In this document: positions 36,516 through 45,356 of the stretch, piece by piece
How positions within the stretch are numbered: the first letter of the stretch is position 1
Layout of the letters: every line of letters begins with the position of its first letter
Assembly (NCBI RefSeq): GCF_025152405.1
Contig: NZ_CP102292.1
Span: forward strand, 1,054,001-1,118,000
Source of the DNA: [Ruminococcus] lactaris ATCC 29176
GTDB lineage: Bacteria; Bacillota; Clostridia; Lachnospirales; Lachnospiraceae
Direction: 5' to 3'
Length of the DNA stretch: 64,000 nucleotides
The notes under the pieces: generated by a model
Seen by the model: only the letters and a program-made list of their open reading frames with translations
The model's database searches: none
What the model was told of the DNA's origin: nothing
Made by a program: the position numbers and the translations under genes

Positions 36516-38108
36516 ATGTCAGATATTACGAATGAAATAAAAAAGAGAAGAACCTTTGCGATCATATCACACCCGGATGCAGGAAAGACGACACTGACGG
36601 AGAAATTTCTGCTTTATGGAGGAGCGATCAATCAGGCAGGTTCTGTCAAAGGAAAAGCAACGGCAAAGCATGCAGTATCGGACTGGATGGAGATTGAAAA
36701 GGAAAGAGGTATTTCGGTCACCTCTTCGGTACTGCAGTTTAATTACGGCGGATATTGTATCAATATCCTGGATACACCGGGACATCAGGACTTCTCGGAG
36801 GACACGTACCGTACCCTGATGGCGGCAGATTCTGCGGTAATGGTGATCGATGCATCCAAGGGTGTGGAGGCACAGACGAGAAAATTGTTCAAGGTATGTG
36901 TGATGCGTCATATCCCGATCTTTACCTTCATTAACAAAATGGATCGTGAAGCAAGAGATACGTTTGAGCTGCTGGATGATATCGAAAAAGAACTGGGGAT
37001 CGCCACCTGTCCTGTGAACTGGCCAATCGGTTCGGGAAAGGCCTTTAAAGGCGTTTATGACCGGGCAAAGAAAGAAGTAGAACTTTTCTCAGATACAAAA
37101 AAGGGAACGGCCATGGGAGAAGTTCAGATGGTTCCGATTGATGCACCTGAGACAGAGGAACTGATCGGTGCAGATGCAAAGAAAATTCTGGCGGATGAGA
37201 TCGAACTTCTGGACGGAGCTTCTGCGGAATTTGACCAGGAGCTGGTAGATAAGGGGCAGCTTTCTCCGGTATTTTTCGGTTCAGCACTGACGAATTTCGG
37301 AGTAGAGACATTCCTGAAGCATTTCCTGAAGATGACCACATCTCCGCTGCCGCGTATGTCGGATAAAGGGGAGATAGATCCGATGGAAGAAAAGGATTTT
37401 TCAGCTTTTGTATTTAAGATTCAGGCGAATATGAATAAGGCACATCGTGACAGGATCGCATTTATGCGGATCTGTTCCGGTGAGTTTGAGGCAGGAATGA
37501 ATGTCTACCACGTGCAGGGAGGAAAAGAGATCCGTCTTTCTCAGCCGCAGCAGATGATGGCGAGTGAACGGAAGATGATCACCAAAGCTTATGGTGGAGA
37601 TATCATCGGGGTTTTTGATCCGGGAATCTTTTCGATCGGAGATACCCTTACGACTTCAAAGGAAAAATTCGCTTATGAGGGAATCCCGACATTTGCACCG
37701 GAGCATTTCGCACGTGTGCGTCAGGTCGATACGATGAAAAGAAAGCAGTTTGTCAAGGGAATCAACCAGATCGCACAGGAGGGTGCAATCCAAATCTTTC
37801 AGGAATATAATACCGGAATGGAAGAAATCATTGTCGGAGTTGTCGGAGTGCTTCAGTTTGATGTGCTGAAATACCGTCTGAACAACGAGTATAATGTGGA
37901 GATCCGGCTGGAGAATCTGCCATACGAGTATATCCGCTGGATTGAAAACGAAGATGTGGATATGGATCACTTAAGCGGAACTTCAGATATGAAGAAGATC
38001 AAGGATCTGAAGGACCGTCCATTGCTGCTTTTTGCACATGAATGGAGTATCCGTATGACAGAGGAAAGAAACAAAGGACTGATCCTGTCAGAGTTCGGGC
38101 GGTCATAA
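36516..38108 (+). CDS. prfC: Peptide chain release factor 3
   Basis: RF3 is a GTPase that recycles RF1/RF2 after termination. 530 residues with G1 SHPDAGKTTLTEKF (about 18), G2 region RGISVTSSVLQF, G3 DTPGHQDFSEDTYR, G4 NKMDR and the RF3-specific C-terminal domain. ATG 36516 follows TAGGAGAT; an upstream in-frame ATG at 36453 adds 21 residues not seen in RF3. It stands between the spoIIIA operon and asp23, where accBC is found in Bacillus subtilis. Confidence 0.96.
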   Translation: MSDITNEIKKRRTFAIISHPDAGKTTLTEKFLLYGGAINQAGSVKGKATAKHAVSDWMEIEKERGISVTSSVLQFNYGGYCINILDTPGHQDFSEDTYRTLMAADSAVMVIDASKGVEAQTRKLFKVCVMRHIPIFTFINKMDREARDTFELLDDIEKELGIATCPVNWPIGSGKAFKGVYDRAKKEVELFSDTKKGTAMGEVQMVPIDAPETEELIGADAKKILADEIELLDGASAEFDQELVDKGQLSPVFFGSALTNFGVETFLKHFLKMTTSPLPRMSDKGEIDPMEEKDFSAFVFKIQANMNKAHRDRIAFMRICSGEFEAGMNVYHVQGGKEIRLSQPQQMMASERKMITKAYGGDIIGVFDPGIFSIGDTLTTSKEKFAYEGIPTFAPEHFARVRQVDTMKRKQFVKGINQIAQEGAIQIFQEYNTGMEEIIVGVVGVLQFDVLKYRLNNEYNVEIRLENLPYEYIRWIENEDVDMDHLSGTSDMKKIKDLKDRPLLLFAHEWSIRMTEERNKGLILSEFGRS

Positions 38109-38115
38109 TTCCTCT

Positions 38116-38143
38116 TTGCAAACGGAACGATATTTGTTATAAT
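38116..38143 (+). promoter_or_regulatory. Promoter of the asp23-nusB-xse-isp-dxs transcript
   Basis: TTGCAA (38116-38121) and TATAAT (38138-38143), spacer 16 (17 if TTTGCA is the -35). Confidence 0.78.
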
Positions 38144-38178
38144 GGAAAAAGAATCAGACAATGCAGGAGGTTTTGAAC

Positions 38179-38562
38179 ATGGCAAAGGACGAAAGAAATA
38201 TTTATACGATACAGAATGACGCAGGAAAGGGAGAAGTAAAGATTGCAGATGAAGTTGTTGCGATCATTGCAGCCCTGGCAGCTACAGAAGTGGAAGGCGT
38301 AGCCTCCATGGCGGGCAATATCACGAATGAGCTGATCAGCAGACTCGGGATGAAGAATCTTTCCAAGGGAGTTAAAGTAGATGTGCTGGAAGGCGTGGTT
38401 ACCGTTTCCCTGACCCTGAATCTGAAGTATAACTACAGTGTAGTAGAAGTATCAGGAAAAGTGCAGGAAAAGGTTAAGAATGCGATCGAGAACATGACAG
38501 GACTTGAAGTTGCAGACGTGAATATCAAAGTGGCCGGCGTAGAGATGGAGAATCAGGAGTAG
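38179..38562 (+). CDS. Asp23/Gls24 family envelope stress protein (YqhY-like)
   Basis: 127 residues. The Asp23 core contains ISDEVVAIIAALAATEVEGVASM-like sequence (here IADEVVAIIAALAATEVEGV) and ends with VNIKVAGVEME. In Firmicutes this family associates with the cell envelope, and YqhY is linked to control of acetyl-CoA carboxylase; the exact role here is not shown. ATG 38179 is chosen after AGGAGG; an ATG 18 bases earlier precedes that site. The gene sits directly before nusB, as in Bacillus. Confidence 0.92.
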   Translation: MAKDERNIYTIQNDAGKGEVKIADEVVAIIAALAATEVEGVASMAGNITNELISRLGMKNLSKGVKVDVLEGVVTVSLTLNLKYNYSVVEVSGKVQEKVKNAIENMTGLEVADVNIKVAGVEMENQE

Positions 38563-38585
38563 GCTTACAAAGGAAAGGAATCAAT

Positions 38586-39008
38586 ATGATTAGAACAGAA
38601 CTTCGCGAGCATATTTTCAAGCTGTTATTTCAGGAAGAATTTAACCGGGAAGAGGATATGCAGGAGCATCTGAAATACTATTTCATGACGCTTGAGAATG
38701 CGGCAGATAAAGATAAAGATTATATCCAGGAAAAATATGAGGCGGTTGCAGGGCATATTGCAGAGATTGATGAACTGATCAACCAGTATGCAAAAGGATG
38801 GAAGACTACCCGGATGAACAAGGTAGATCTTGCCATTTTAAGACTTGCTGTCTATGAGATGAAGTGGGACGAGGAAGTACCGGTCGGAGTTGCCATCAAT
38901 GAGGCAGTAGAGCTGGCGAAGAGATTCAGCGGTGGAGACAGTCCGTCCTTTATCAACGGGGTACTTGGAAAGATCGCACGCTCTGCAGACGGGGATGAGA
39001 CGAAGTAA
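38586..39008 (+). CDS. nusB: Transcription antitermination factor NusB
   Basis: NusB binds boxA RNA with S10 and supports rRNA transcription. 140 residues, all helical, with LREHIFKLLFQEEF near the start and the conserved WKTTRMNKVDLAILRLAVYE (about 73-92) and VAINEAVELAKRFSGGDSPSF (in part) in the C-terminal half. AAAGGAAAGG precedes ATG 38586. In Bacillus folD follows nusB; here xseA follows 30 bases later and folD is absent. Confidence 0.96.
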   Translation: MIRTELREHIFKLLFQEEFNREEDMQEHLKYYFMTLENAADKDKDYIQEKYEAVAGHIAEIDELINQYAKGWKTTRMNKVDLAILRLAVYEMKWDEEVPVGVAINEAVELAKRFSGGDSPSFINGVLGKIARSADGDETK

Positions 39009-39037
39009 GTCAGTATATGCAGAACGGAGATATCAGG

Positions 39038-40243
39038 ATGAAAAATGTCTATACGGTGAGACAGGTCAATTCTTATATTAAGAATATGTTCGCCCAGGAT
39101 TTCATGCTGAACCGGATCTATGTAAAGGGTGAGGTATCGAATCTGAAATACCATACATCAGGGCATATATATTTTTCATTGAAAGACGAGTCCGGCACGA
39201 TTGCCTGCGTTATGTTCGCAGGCTCAAGGTCAGGGCTTTCTTTTCGTATGGAGGAAGGTCAGCAGATCATTGTACTCGGTGCGGTGGATGTCTATGCAAG
39301 AGATGGAAAATACCAGTTGTATGCAAGAAAAATCGTGCGGGACGGTGTAGGACTTCTGTATGAACGCTTTGAACTTCTGAAGAAAGAACTGCAGGAAATG
39401 GGAATGTTTGCACCGGAGTACAAGCAGAAGATCCCAAAGTATATCCGGCGGCTTGGAGTTGTGACTGCACCGACCGGGGCGGCAGTCAGAGACATCATCA
39501 ATATTACGAAGCGGAGGAATCCTTTTGTGCAGATCATCCTGTATCCGGCACTGGTACAGGGCGAAGGTGCTTCTGAGAGTATTGTAAAGGGAATCCATGC
39601 ACTGGAAGCAGAAAAGGTGGATGTCATGATTGTGGGCCGTGGCGGAGGAAGCATGGAAGATCTCTGGGCATTTAATGAAGAGGCAGTCGCAAGGGCAGTA
39701 TTTGACTGTTCTGTTCCGGTGATTTCAGCGGTAGGACATGAGACCGATACAACGATCATTGATTTTGTGGCGGATCTGCGGGCACCGACTCCTTCTGCTG
39801 CCGCAGAACTGGCGGTGTATGATTTCATGGAGATGAAAAAGAACCTGAAGCTGCGGGAAGAGAGGCTGCTGCATTTTATGCAGTTAATACTGGAACGGAA
39901 GAGACAGAAACTGGAGCAGTATTCGCTCAGGATGCGGGCATATCATCCGCAGCAGCGGTTAAATGAGCAGCGACAGTTCGCCGCAGATGCTGAGAACCGG
40001 CTGAGAAGAGAAATGATGCGGAGACTGGAGCAGGAAAAATACCGTCTGGGACTTATGGCAGAACGACTGAAAGGATTATCTCCTCTTGAAAAGCTCAGTC
40101 AGGGATATGCTTATGTGGAGAACAGTTCGGGGGCAAATGTCAGGACAGTCAGTAATGTAAAGCAGGGAGAACAGATCACGGTCTATGTGACGGATGGACG
40201 GATCCGGGCAGAAGTGACCGGCGTTGAGAAAGAGGAGACATAA
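39038..40243 (+). CDS. xseA: Exodeoxyribonuclease VII large subunit
   Basis: With XseB it degrades single-stranded DNA from both ends. 401 residues: an OB-fold N-terminus (VYTVRQVNSYIKNMF, KGEVSNLKYHTSGHIYFSLKD in part), the catalytic core with GRGGGSMEDLWAFNEE (about 203) and VISAVGHETDTTIIDFVAD (about 229), and a C-terminal coiled coil (about 265-345). ATG 39038 follows GGAGA at 7 bases; an in-frame ATG at 39017 lies before it. One base separates its stop from xseB. Confidence 0.95.
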   Translation: MKNVYTVRQVNSYIKNMFAQDFMLNRIYVKGEVSNLKYHTSGHIYFSLKDESGTIACVMFAGSRSGLSFRMEEGQQIIVLGAVDVYARDGKYQLYARKIVRDGVGLLYERFELLKKELQEMGMFAPEYKQKIPKYIRRLGVVTAPTGAAVRDIINITKRRNPFVQIILYPALVQGEGASESIVKGIHALEAEKVDVMIVGRGGGSMEDLWAFNEEAVARAVFDCSVPVISAVGHETDTTIIDFVADLRAPTPSAAAELAVYDFMEMKKNLKLREERLLHFMQLILERKRQKLEQYSLRMRAYHPQQRLNEQRQFAADAENRLRREMMRRLEQEKYRLGLMAERLKGLSPLEKLSQGYAYVENSSGANVRTVSNVKQGEQITVYVTDGRIRAEVTGVEKEET

Positions 40244-40244
40244 G

Positions 40245-40457
40245 ATGGGGACAGAGAAAAAGGAAAATTTGGAAGAAATGTTTGACCGGCTGGATCAGGT
40301 AATCGGTACTTTGGAAGGAGAGGATGTTTCACTGGAGGAGGCGTTTGGGTTGTACGATCAGGGAATGAAGCTGATCCGGAGATGCAACCAGACGATCAAT
40401 GAAGTGGAAAAGAAGATTCTTGTACTGGATGAGAATGGAGAAAAGCATGAATTTTAA
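40245..40457 (+). CDS. xseB: Exodeoxyribonuclease VII small subunit
   Basis: 70 residues, mostly helical, with the family core EMFDRLDQVIGTLEGEDVSL followed by EEAFGLYDQGMKLIRRC. Several XseB chains wrap the helical arm of XseA. ATG 40245 follows AGAGGAGA in the end of xseA, and the 3' end overlaps ispA by 11 bases. Confidence 0.95.
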   Translation: MGTEKKENLEEMFDRLDQVIGTLEGEDVSLEEAFGLYDQGMKLIRRCNQTINEVEKKILVLDENGEKHEF

Positions 40458-41337
40458 AGAAGAGTATACGGACAGAGTAGAAAAAATAGAAAAGATCCTG
40501 AAAAAGTATCTTCCTGAAAAAAAAGGATATCAGAGGACGATCATGGAGGCCATGGAGTATAGTCTGATGGCAGGTGGAAAGCGTCTCCGTCCCATGCTGA
40601 TGTGGGAGAGTTACAGACTGTTTGGCGGAGAAGGAGCTGCAATCGAACCGTTTATGGCTGCCATTGAGATGATCCACACGTATTCCCTGGTGCATGATGA
40701 TCTGCCGGCAATGGATAATGATGAATACAGACGCGGAAGAAAGACAACGCATATTGTATACGGTGAAGATATGGGAATCCTTGCAGGAGACGCGTTGCTT
40801 AATTATGCATTTGAGACTGCCTGCCGGGCTTTTGAAGAGGAGTCGGAGCATGCTTTAAGGATTGGAAAAGCATTGAAGATCCTTGCGGATAAGGCAGGAA
40901 TTTACGGAATGATCGGTGGACAGGTCGTGGATGTGCAGGAATCAGGAAAAGCTGTATCAGGCGAAGTACTGGACTTTATTTACAGGCTGAAGACCAGTGC
41001 ATTGATCGAGGCTTCTATGATGGCAGGTGCAGTTCTTGCAGGTGCAGAGGAAGGGCAGGTCAGCAGGATGGAGCAGATCGCAGGAAAGATCGGGCTGGCA
41101 TTCCAGATCCAGGATGACATTCTGGATGTGACCAGTACGACGGAACTGCTTGGAAAGCCGGTTCACAGTGATGAAAAGAACGAAAAAACGACGTATGTGA
41201 CCTGGAAAGGGATTGAAAAGGCACATGAGGATGTGGAACGGTTGACGCAGGAGGCGGTGGATCTGCTGCGGAAGTTCCCGGCGAAGGATGATTTCCTTGA
41301 AGAATTACTAAAATCTCTGGTATACAGGGAAAAATAA
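40447..41337 (+). CDS. ispA: Geranyl/farnesyl diphosphate synthase
   Basis: Joins isopentenyl diphosphate with allylic diphosphates to give farnesyl diphosphate. 296 residues with GGKRLRPML (about 41), the first aspartate-rich motif DDLPAMDND (about 82-90) followed by RRGRKT, and the second motif IQDDILD (about 219). ATG 40447 is chosen because GGAG lies 6 bases before it; the frame extends back inside xseB. It precedes dxs, so isoprenoid entry and chain-building enzymes are co-transcribed. Confidence 0.95.
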   Translation: MNFKEEYTDRVEKIEKILKKYLPEKKGYQRTIMEAMEYSLMAGGKRLRPMLMWESYRLFGGEGAAIEPFMAAIEMIHTYSLVHDDLPAMDNDEYRRGRKTTHIVYGEDMGILAGDALLNYAFETACRAFEEESEHALRIGKALKILADKAGIYGMIGGQVVDVQESGKAVSGEVLDFIYRLKTSALIEASMMAGAVLAGAEEGQVSRMEQIAGKIGLAFQIQDDILDVTSTTELLGKPVHSDEKNEKTTYVTWKGIEKAHEDVERLTQEAVDLLRKFPAKDDFLEELLKSLVYREK

Positions 41338-41351
41338 AAGGAGGAATCCTG

Positions 41352-43226
41352 ATGGTACTTGAGAAGATCCATAAGGAAAATGATATAAAAAATCTCAGTC
41401 CCGAGGAACTTACTATGCTTGCAGATGAGATCCGACAGTTTCTGATCGAGAAGATCAGTGTGACCGGAGGTCACCTGGCATCGAATCTGGGTGTTGTGGA
41501 ACTGACGATGGCACTTCATCTTGTCTTTGATCTTCCACAGGATAAGCTGATCTGGGACGTAGGACATCAGGCGTACACGCATAAGTTACTGACGGGAAGA
41601 AAAGCGGGATTTGATGAACTGAGAAAATACGGGGGGATGAGTGGATTCCCAAAAAGAAAAGAGAGCGAATGTGATGCCTTTGATACAGGGCATAGTTCCA
41701 CTTCTATTTCTGCAGGACTTGGATATGTGGCGGCAAGAGAACTTCAGGGCGGCAGCCATAGTGTGGTTTCGATCATCGGAGATGGTTCTATGACAGGAGG
41801 AATGGCATACGAGGCACTGAACAATGCGAGCAGACTGAAAAGTAATTTTATCATTGTCCTCAATGATAATAATATGTCCATTTCTGAAAATGTGGGAGGA
41901 ATGTCCCAGTATCTCAACGGACTGCGTACGGCACAGGCTTATACGGGGCTGAAGAAAGGTGTGGAAGATACGCTGAAAAAGATCCCCGGAAAGGGAGACC
42001 GGATCATTTGCCATATGAAAAGGACAAAAAGCGGGATCAAGCAGTTGTTTGTTCCGGGGATGTTCTTTGAAGATATGGGGATTACTTATTTAGGTCCGGT
42101 AGACGGACATGATATCCGTAAGCTCACAAGGATCTTAAATGAGGCGAAGCGGGTTGATCATGCAGTGCTGGTTCATGTGATGACGAAAAAGGGAAAAGGA
42201 TATGGACCGGCTGAAGAAAACCCGTCCAGATTTCATGGGACGGGACCGTTTGACATCCCAAGCGGAATGTCGGTAGGGAAAAAAGCGACAGATTCTTATA
42301 CAGATGTATTTTCAAAAGTACTTGCAGATATCGGAAAGCAGGATGAAAAAGTAGTAGCAATTACTGCGGCGATGGCAGACGGGACGGGACTGGCAAGATT
42401 TGCAAAGATGTTCCCACAGAGATTTTTTGATGTCGGTATTGCAGAGGAGCATGCGATGACCTTTGCGGCAGGACTGGCAGCAGGCGGGATGAAACCGGTC
42501 TTTGCGGTATATTCCTCTTTCCTGCAAAGAGCTTTTGACCAGACGATCCATGATGTCTGTCTTCAGAATCTGCCGGTTTTTATAGCAGTGGATCGTGCAG
42601 GACTTGTAGGGAGTGACGGAGAGACGCACCAAGGAGTATTTGACCTGTCATTTCTTCTGGAAATTCCGAATCTGACTGTCATGTCACCAAAGAACCGATG
42701 GGAAATGGCAGATATGGTCCGTTTTGCTGTTGATTTTCCGTACCCGGTTGCATTGCGGTATCCAAGAGGAGAGGCTTATGAGGGGCTGAAAGAGTTCCGT
42801 ACTCCGATTCTTTATGGAAAAAGTGAAGTGATCAGCCGCGAAAGTGGGATTGCGATCCTTTTCATCGGACATATGTCAGGACTGGGAGAGTCTGTATGGA
42901 AGGCAATAAAAGAAGCAGGATATCACTGCAGCCTGATCAATGCAAGATTCGCAAAGCCACTGGATACAGAGCTGATCCGCGATCTTTGCAGGGATCATGA
43001 ACTGATCGTGACGATCGAGGAAAATGTGCTGGCAGGTGGTTTCGGTGAGCAGGTTGTCCAGTATGTGATGCAGACTGGTGAGAAGACCCGGGTACGGACG
43101 ATCGGAATTTCCGATGATTATGTGGAACACGGAAATGTAGAAGTTCTGCGAAAAGAAGTGGGACTGGATCAGGAGACCATTGTGGCACAGATAAAAGAAG
43201 ATTATCTGATGATAAAGGAAGATTAA
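41352..43226 (+). CDS. dxs: 1-deoxy-D-xylulose-5-phosphate synthase
   Basis: First step of the non-mevalonate isoprenoid pathway, from pyruvate and glyceraldehyde 3-phosphate, with thiamine diphosphate. 624 residues with HLASNLGVVELTMALH, WDVGHQAYTHKLLTGR, the cofactor motif IGDGSMTGGMAYEALNNA (about 145) and the second-domain catalytic region DVGIAEEHAMTFAAGLA (about 360). AAAAGGAGG precedes ATG 41352. Two bases separate it from tlyA. Confidence 0.96.
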   Translation: MVLEKIHKENDIKNLSPEELTMLADEIRQFLIEKISVTGGHLASNLGVVELTMALHLVFDLPQDKLIWDVGHQAYTHKLLTGRKAGFDELRKYGGMSGFPKRKESECDAFDTGHSSTSISAGLGYVAARELQGGSHSVVSIIGDGSMTGGMAYEALNNASRLKSNFIIVLNDNNMSISENVGGMSQYLNGLRTAQAYTGLKKGVEDTLKKIPGKGDRIICHMKRTKSGIKQLFVPGMFFEDMGITYLGPVDGHDIRKLTRILNEAKRVDHAVLVHVMTKKGKGYGPAEENPSRFHGTGPFDIPSGMSVGKKATDSYTDVFSKVLADIGKQDEKVVAITAAMADGTGLARFAKMFPQRFFDVGIAEEHAMTFAAGLAAGGMKPVFAVYSSFLQRAFDQTIHDVCLQNLPVFIAVDRAGLVGSDGETHQGVFDLSFLLEIPNLTVMSPKNRWEMADMVRFAVDFPYPVALRYPRGEAYEGLKEFRTPILYGKSEVISRESGIAILFIGHMSGLGESVWKAIKEAGYHCSLINARFAKPLDTELIRDLCRDHELIVTIEENVLAGGFGEQVVQYVMQTGEKTRVRTIGISDDYVEHGNVEVLRKEVGLDQETIVAQIKEDYLMIKED

Positions 43227-43228
43227 AA

Positions 43229-44035
43229 ATGAAAGAACGTTTAGATGTATTACTTGTAAAAAGGAATCTTGCAGAGTCCAGGGAAAAGGCAAAAGCGATC
43301 ATTATGTCTGGAAATGTATTCGTAGAAGATCAGAGAGAGGACAAGGCAGGAACCACTTTCCCGGAAGATGTAAAGATTGAAGTGAGAGGGCATGTCATGC
43401 CGTATGTCAGCAGAGGCGGTCTGAAGCTGGAGAAAGCAATTAAAAATTTTGATGTCAGTGTAGAAGGAAAAGTCTGTACGGATGTGGGATCTTCTACTGG
43501 CGGTTTTACGGACTGTATGCTGCAGAACGGAGCTGTAAAGGTGTTTGCAATCGATGTCGGACGGGGGCAGTTGGACTGGAAACTGCGTCAGGATCCAAGG
43601 GTAGTCTGCATGGAAAAGACCAATATCCGCTATGTGACACCGGAAGATATCGGAGAACCGGTGGACTTTTCCTCCATTGATGTCTCCTTTATTTCGCTGA
43701 CAAAAGTGTTAGAGCCGATTCGGGATTATCTGACAGAAGACGGAGAAATCGTAGCCCTGATTAAACCACAGTTTGAAGCAGGGCGTGAAAAGGTCGGGAA
43801 AAAAGGAGTCGTGAGAGAAAAAAGCACGCACCATGAAGTAATCGAAAAAGTGACTTCCTATGCAGCGTCTATCGGATTTGATATTCTTGAGATTGAATTT
43901 TCACCGATCAAAGGACCGGAGGGAAATATTGAATATCTGGTGCATCTGAAGAAGACGCAGGAACTTCCGGGAAAGATCCTGGCACAGAATCTGGAGACGG
44001 TCGTGGACAGTGCATTCGATACGTTGGCAAAATAA
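43229..44035 (+). CDS. tlyA: TlyA-type rRNA 2'-O-methyltransferase (S4 + FtsJ domains)
   Basis: 268 residues: an N-terminal S4 RNA-binding domain (about 1-60, RLDVLLVKRNLAESREKAKA) and a FtsJ/Rossmann methyltransferase domain with VGSSTGGFTDCMLQNGA (about 87), the SAM site, and IKPQFEAGREKVGKKGVV (about 180). Mycobacterial TlyA methylates 16S and 23S rRNA and shapes capreomycin response; the Bacillus relative is YqxC. Substrate here is inferred. The position between dxs and argR/recN is conserved, with nadK inserted after it. Confidence 0.93.
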   Translation: MKERLDVLLVKRNLAESREKAKAIIMSGNVFVEDQREDKAGTTFPEDVKIEVRGHVMPYVSRGGLKLEKAIKNFDVSVEGKVCTDVGSSTGGFTDCMLQNGAVKVFAIDVGRGQLDWKLRQDPRVVCMEKTNIRYVTPEDIGEPVDFSSIDVSFISLTKVLEPIRDYLTEDGEIVALIKPQFEAGREKVGKKGVVREKSTHHEVIEKVTSYAASIGFDILEIEFSPIKGPEGNIEYLVHLKKTQELPGKILAQNLETVVDSAFDTLAK

Positions 44036-44048
44036 GTGGGGATAAAGC

Positions 44049-44885
44049 ATGGATTCATTTTATATCATAACGAATATATTAAAAGATAAAGACTATGCGG
44101 TTACGGATAAAATCTGCAATTATATTGAGCAGAAAGGGAAGAAATGGACACTTGCAAAAAAGGATGAAGAGGGTCATATCCTTCCGGGGACAGTGCCGTC
44201 CGACGTGGAATGTGGACTGGTACTCGGAGGCGACGGAACGCTGATCCGTGCAATCCGGGATCTGGAAGGTGAGGAACTCCCTTTGCTTGGGATCAACCTC
44301 GGGACACTGGGATATCTTGCAGAAGTAGAATTGAAGGATTATCAGTATGCCATCGACAGACTGTGCGGAGAAGAACACGCAGCGATCGAACTGCGGATGA
44401 TGCTGGAAGGTGTGGCGGGAGATGAAAAAAGAGATCTTGCGGTGAATGATATTGTGCTGACGAGGGAAGGAAATATCAGGATCGTACAGTTTAATGTCTA
44501 TGTCAATGGAACGCTTTTGAATACTTATCTTGCAGACGGAGTGATTATTTCGACTCCCACCGGAAGTACCGGATATAACCTTTCAGCGGGAGGTCCTGTT
44601 GTAGAACCAACGGCAAGTATTATCGTCATTACTCCGATCTGCTCCCATGCGTTGAATACAAGCAGTGTAGTGCTTTCGGCAGAAGATGTGATCGAGGTGG
44701 AAGTCTGTCCGGGAAGATACGGCAGACAGGAGGAAGTAGCCTTGTGTTATGACGGTGCAGTCCGGAGAAAGCTGGTATCGGGAGACCGCGTCTGTATCAG
44801 GAGAGCGGAGGAGACGGCAAAGCTTATTAAACTGAGCAAAGAAAGCTTCATGAAGACGATGCGTGAAAAAATGAAAGGAAATTAA
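44049..44885 (+). CDS. nadK: NAD kinase
   Basis: Makes NADP from NAD with ATP or polyphosphate. 278 residues with the signature GGDGTLIRAIRD (about 57), INLGTLGYLAEVE (about 80), NDIVLTREGN (about 130) and the glycine-rich TPTGSTGYNLSAGGP (about 170). A weak GTGGGG site precedes ATG 44049. The gene lies in the tlyA-argR gap, an arrangement common in clostridia but different from Bacillus. Three bases separate it from argR. Confidence 0.95.
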   Translation: MDSFYIITNILKDKDYAVTDKICNYIEQKGKKWTLAKKDEEGHILPGTVPSDVECGLVLGGDGTLIRAIRDLEGEELPLLGINLGTLGYLAEVELKDYQYAIDRLCGEEHAAIELRMMLEGVAGDEKRDLAVNDIVLTREGNIRIVQFNVYVNGTLLNTYLADGVIISTPTGSTGYNLSAGGPVVEPTASIIVITPICSHALNTSSVVLSAEDVIEVEVCPGRYGRQEEVALCYDGAVRRKLVSGDRVCIRRAEETAKLIKLSKESFMKTMREKMKGN

Positions 44886-44888
44886 GAA

Positions 44889-45347
44889 ATGAAAGTAAGC
44901 CGACATGCAAAGATTATTGAACTTATCAGCCAATACGACATTGAGACGCAGGAGGAACTGGCAGAATATCTTAATAATGCCGGCTTCAAGGTGACTCAGG
45001 CAACGGTATCGAGAGATATCCGGGATCTGAAGCTGACGAAAGTGTCACTCAACGGAGGAAAGCAGAAATACGTGATCCATCGTCAGGATGAAGATGGAAT
45101 GAGCGAAAAATATATCCGGGTACTAAGAGACGGATATATGTCAATGGATATGGCACAGAATATTCTTGTCATCAAGACGGTATCAGGAATGGCAATGGCA
45201 GTTGCAGTTGCGGTGGATGCAATGAAATGGAATGAAGTGGTGGGCTGCATTGCCGGCGATGATACGATTATGTGTGCAATCCGTACAGTAGAAGATACAG
45301 TGACAGTCATGGACAAGATCAGAAAGATTGTGTCCAAGAAGGATTAG
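44889..45347 (+). CDS. argR: Arginine repressor ArgR/AhrC
   Basis: An arginine-responsive regulator of arginine synthesis and catabolism. 152 residues: N-terminal winged helix with TQEELAEYLNNAGFKVTQAT and VSRDIRDLKLTKV (about 20-52), and a C-terminal hexamer/arginine-binding domain with VVGCIAGDDTIMCAIRT (about 120). AAAGGAAATT lies upstream. Its usual targets, the arg biosynthesis genes, are not in the window. Confidence 0.95.
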   Translation: MKVSRHAKIIELISQYDIETQEELAEYLNNAGFKVTQATVSRDIRDLKLTKVSLNGGKQKYVIHRQDEDGMSEKYIRVLRDGYMSMDMAQNILVIKTVSGMAMAVAVAVDAMKWNEVVGCIAGDDTIMCAIRTVEDTVTVMDKIRKIVSKKD

Positions 45348-45356
45348 GTGTTGAAT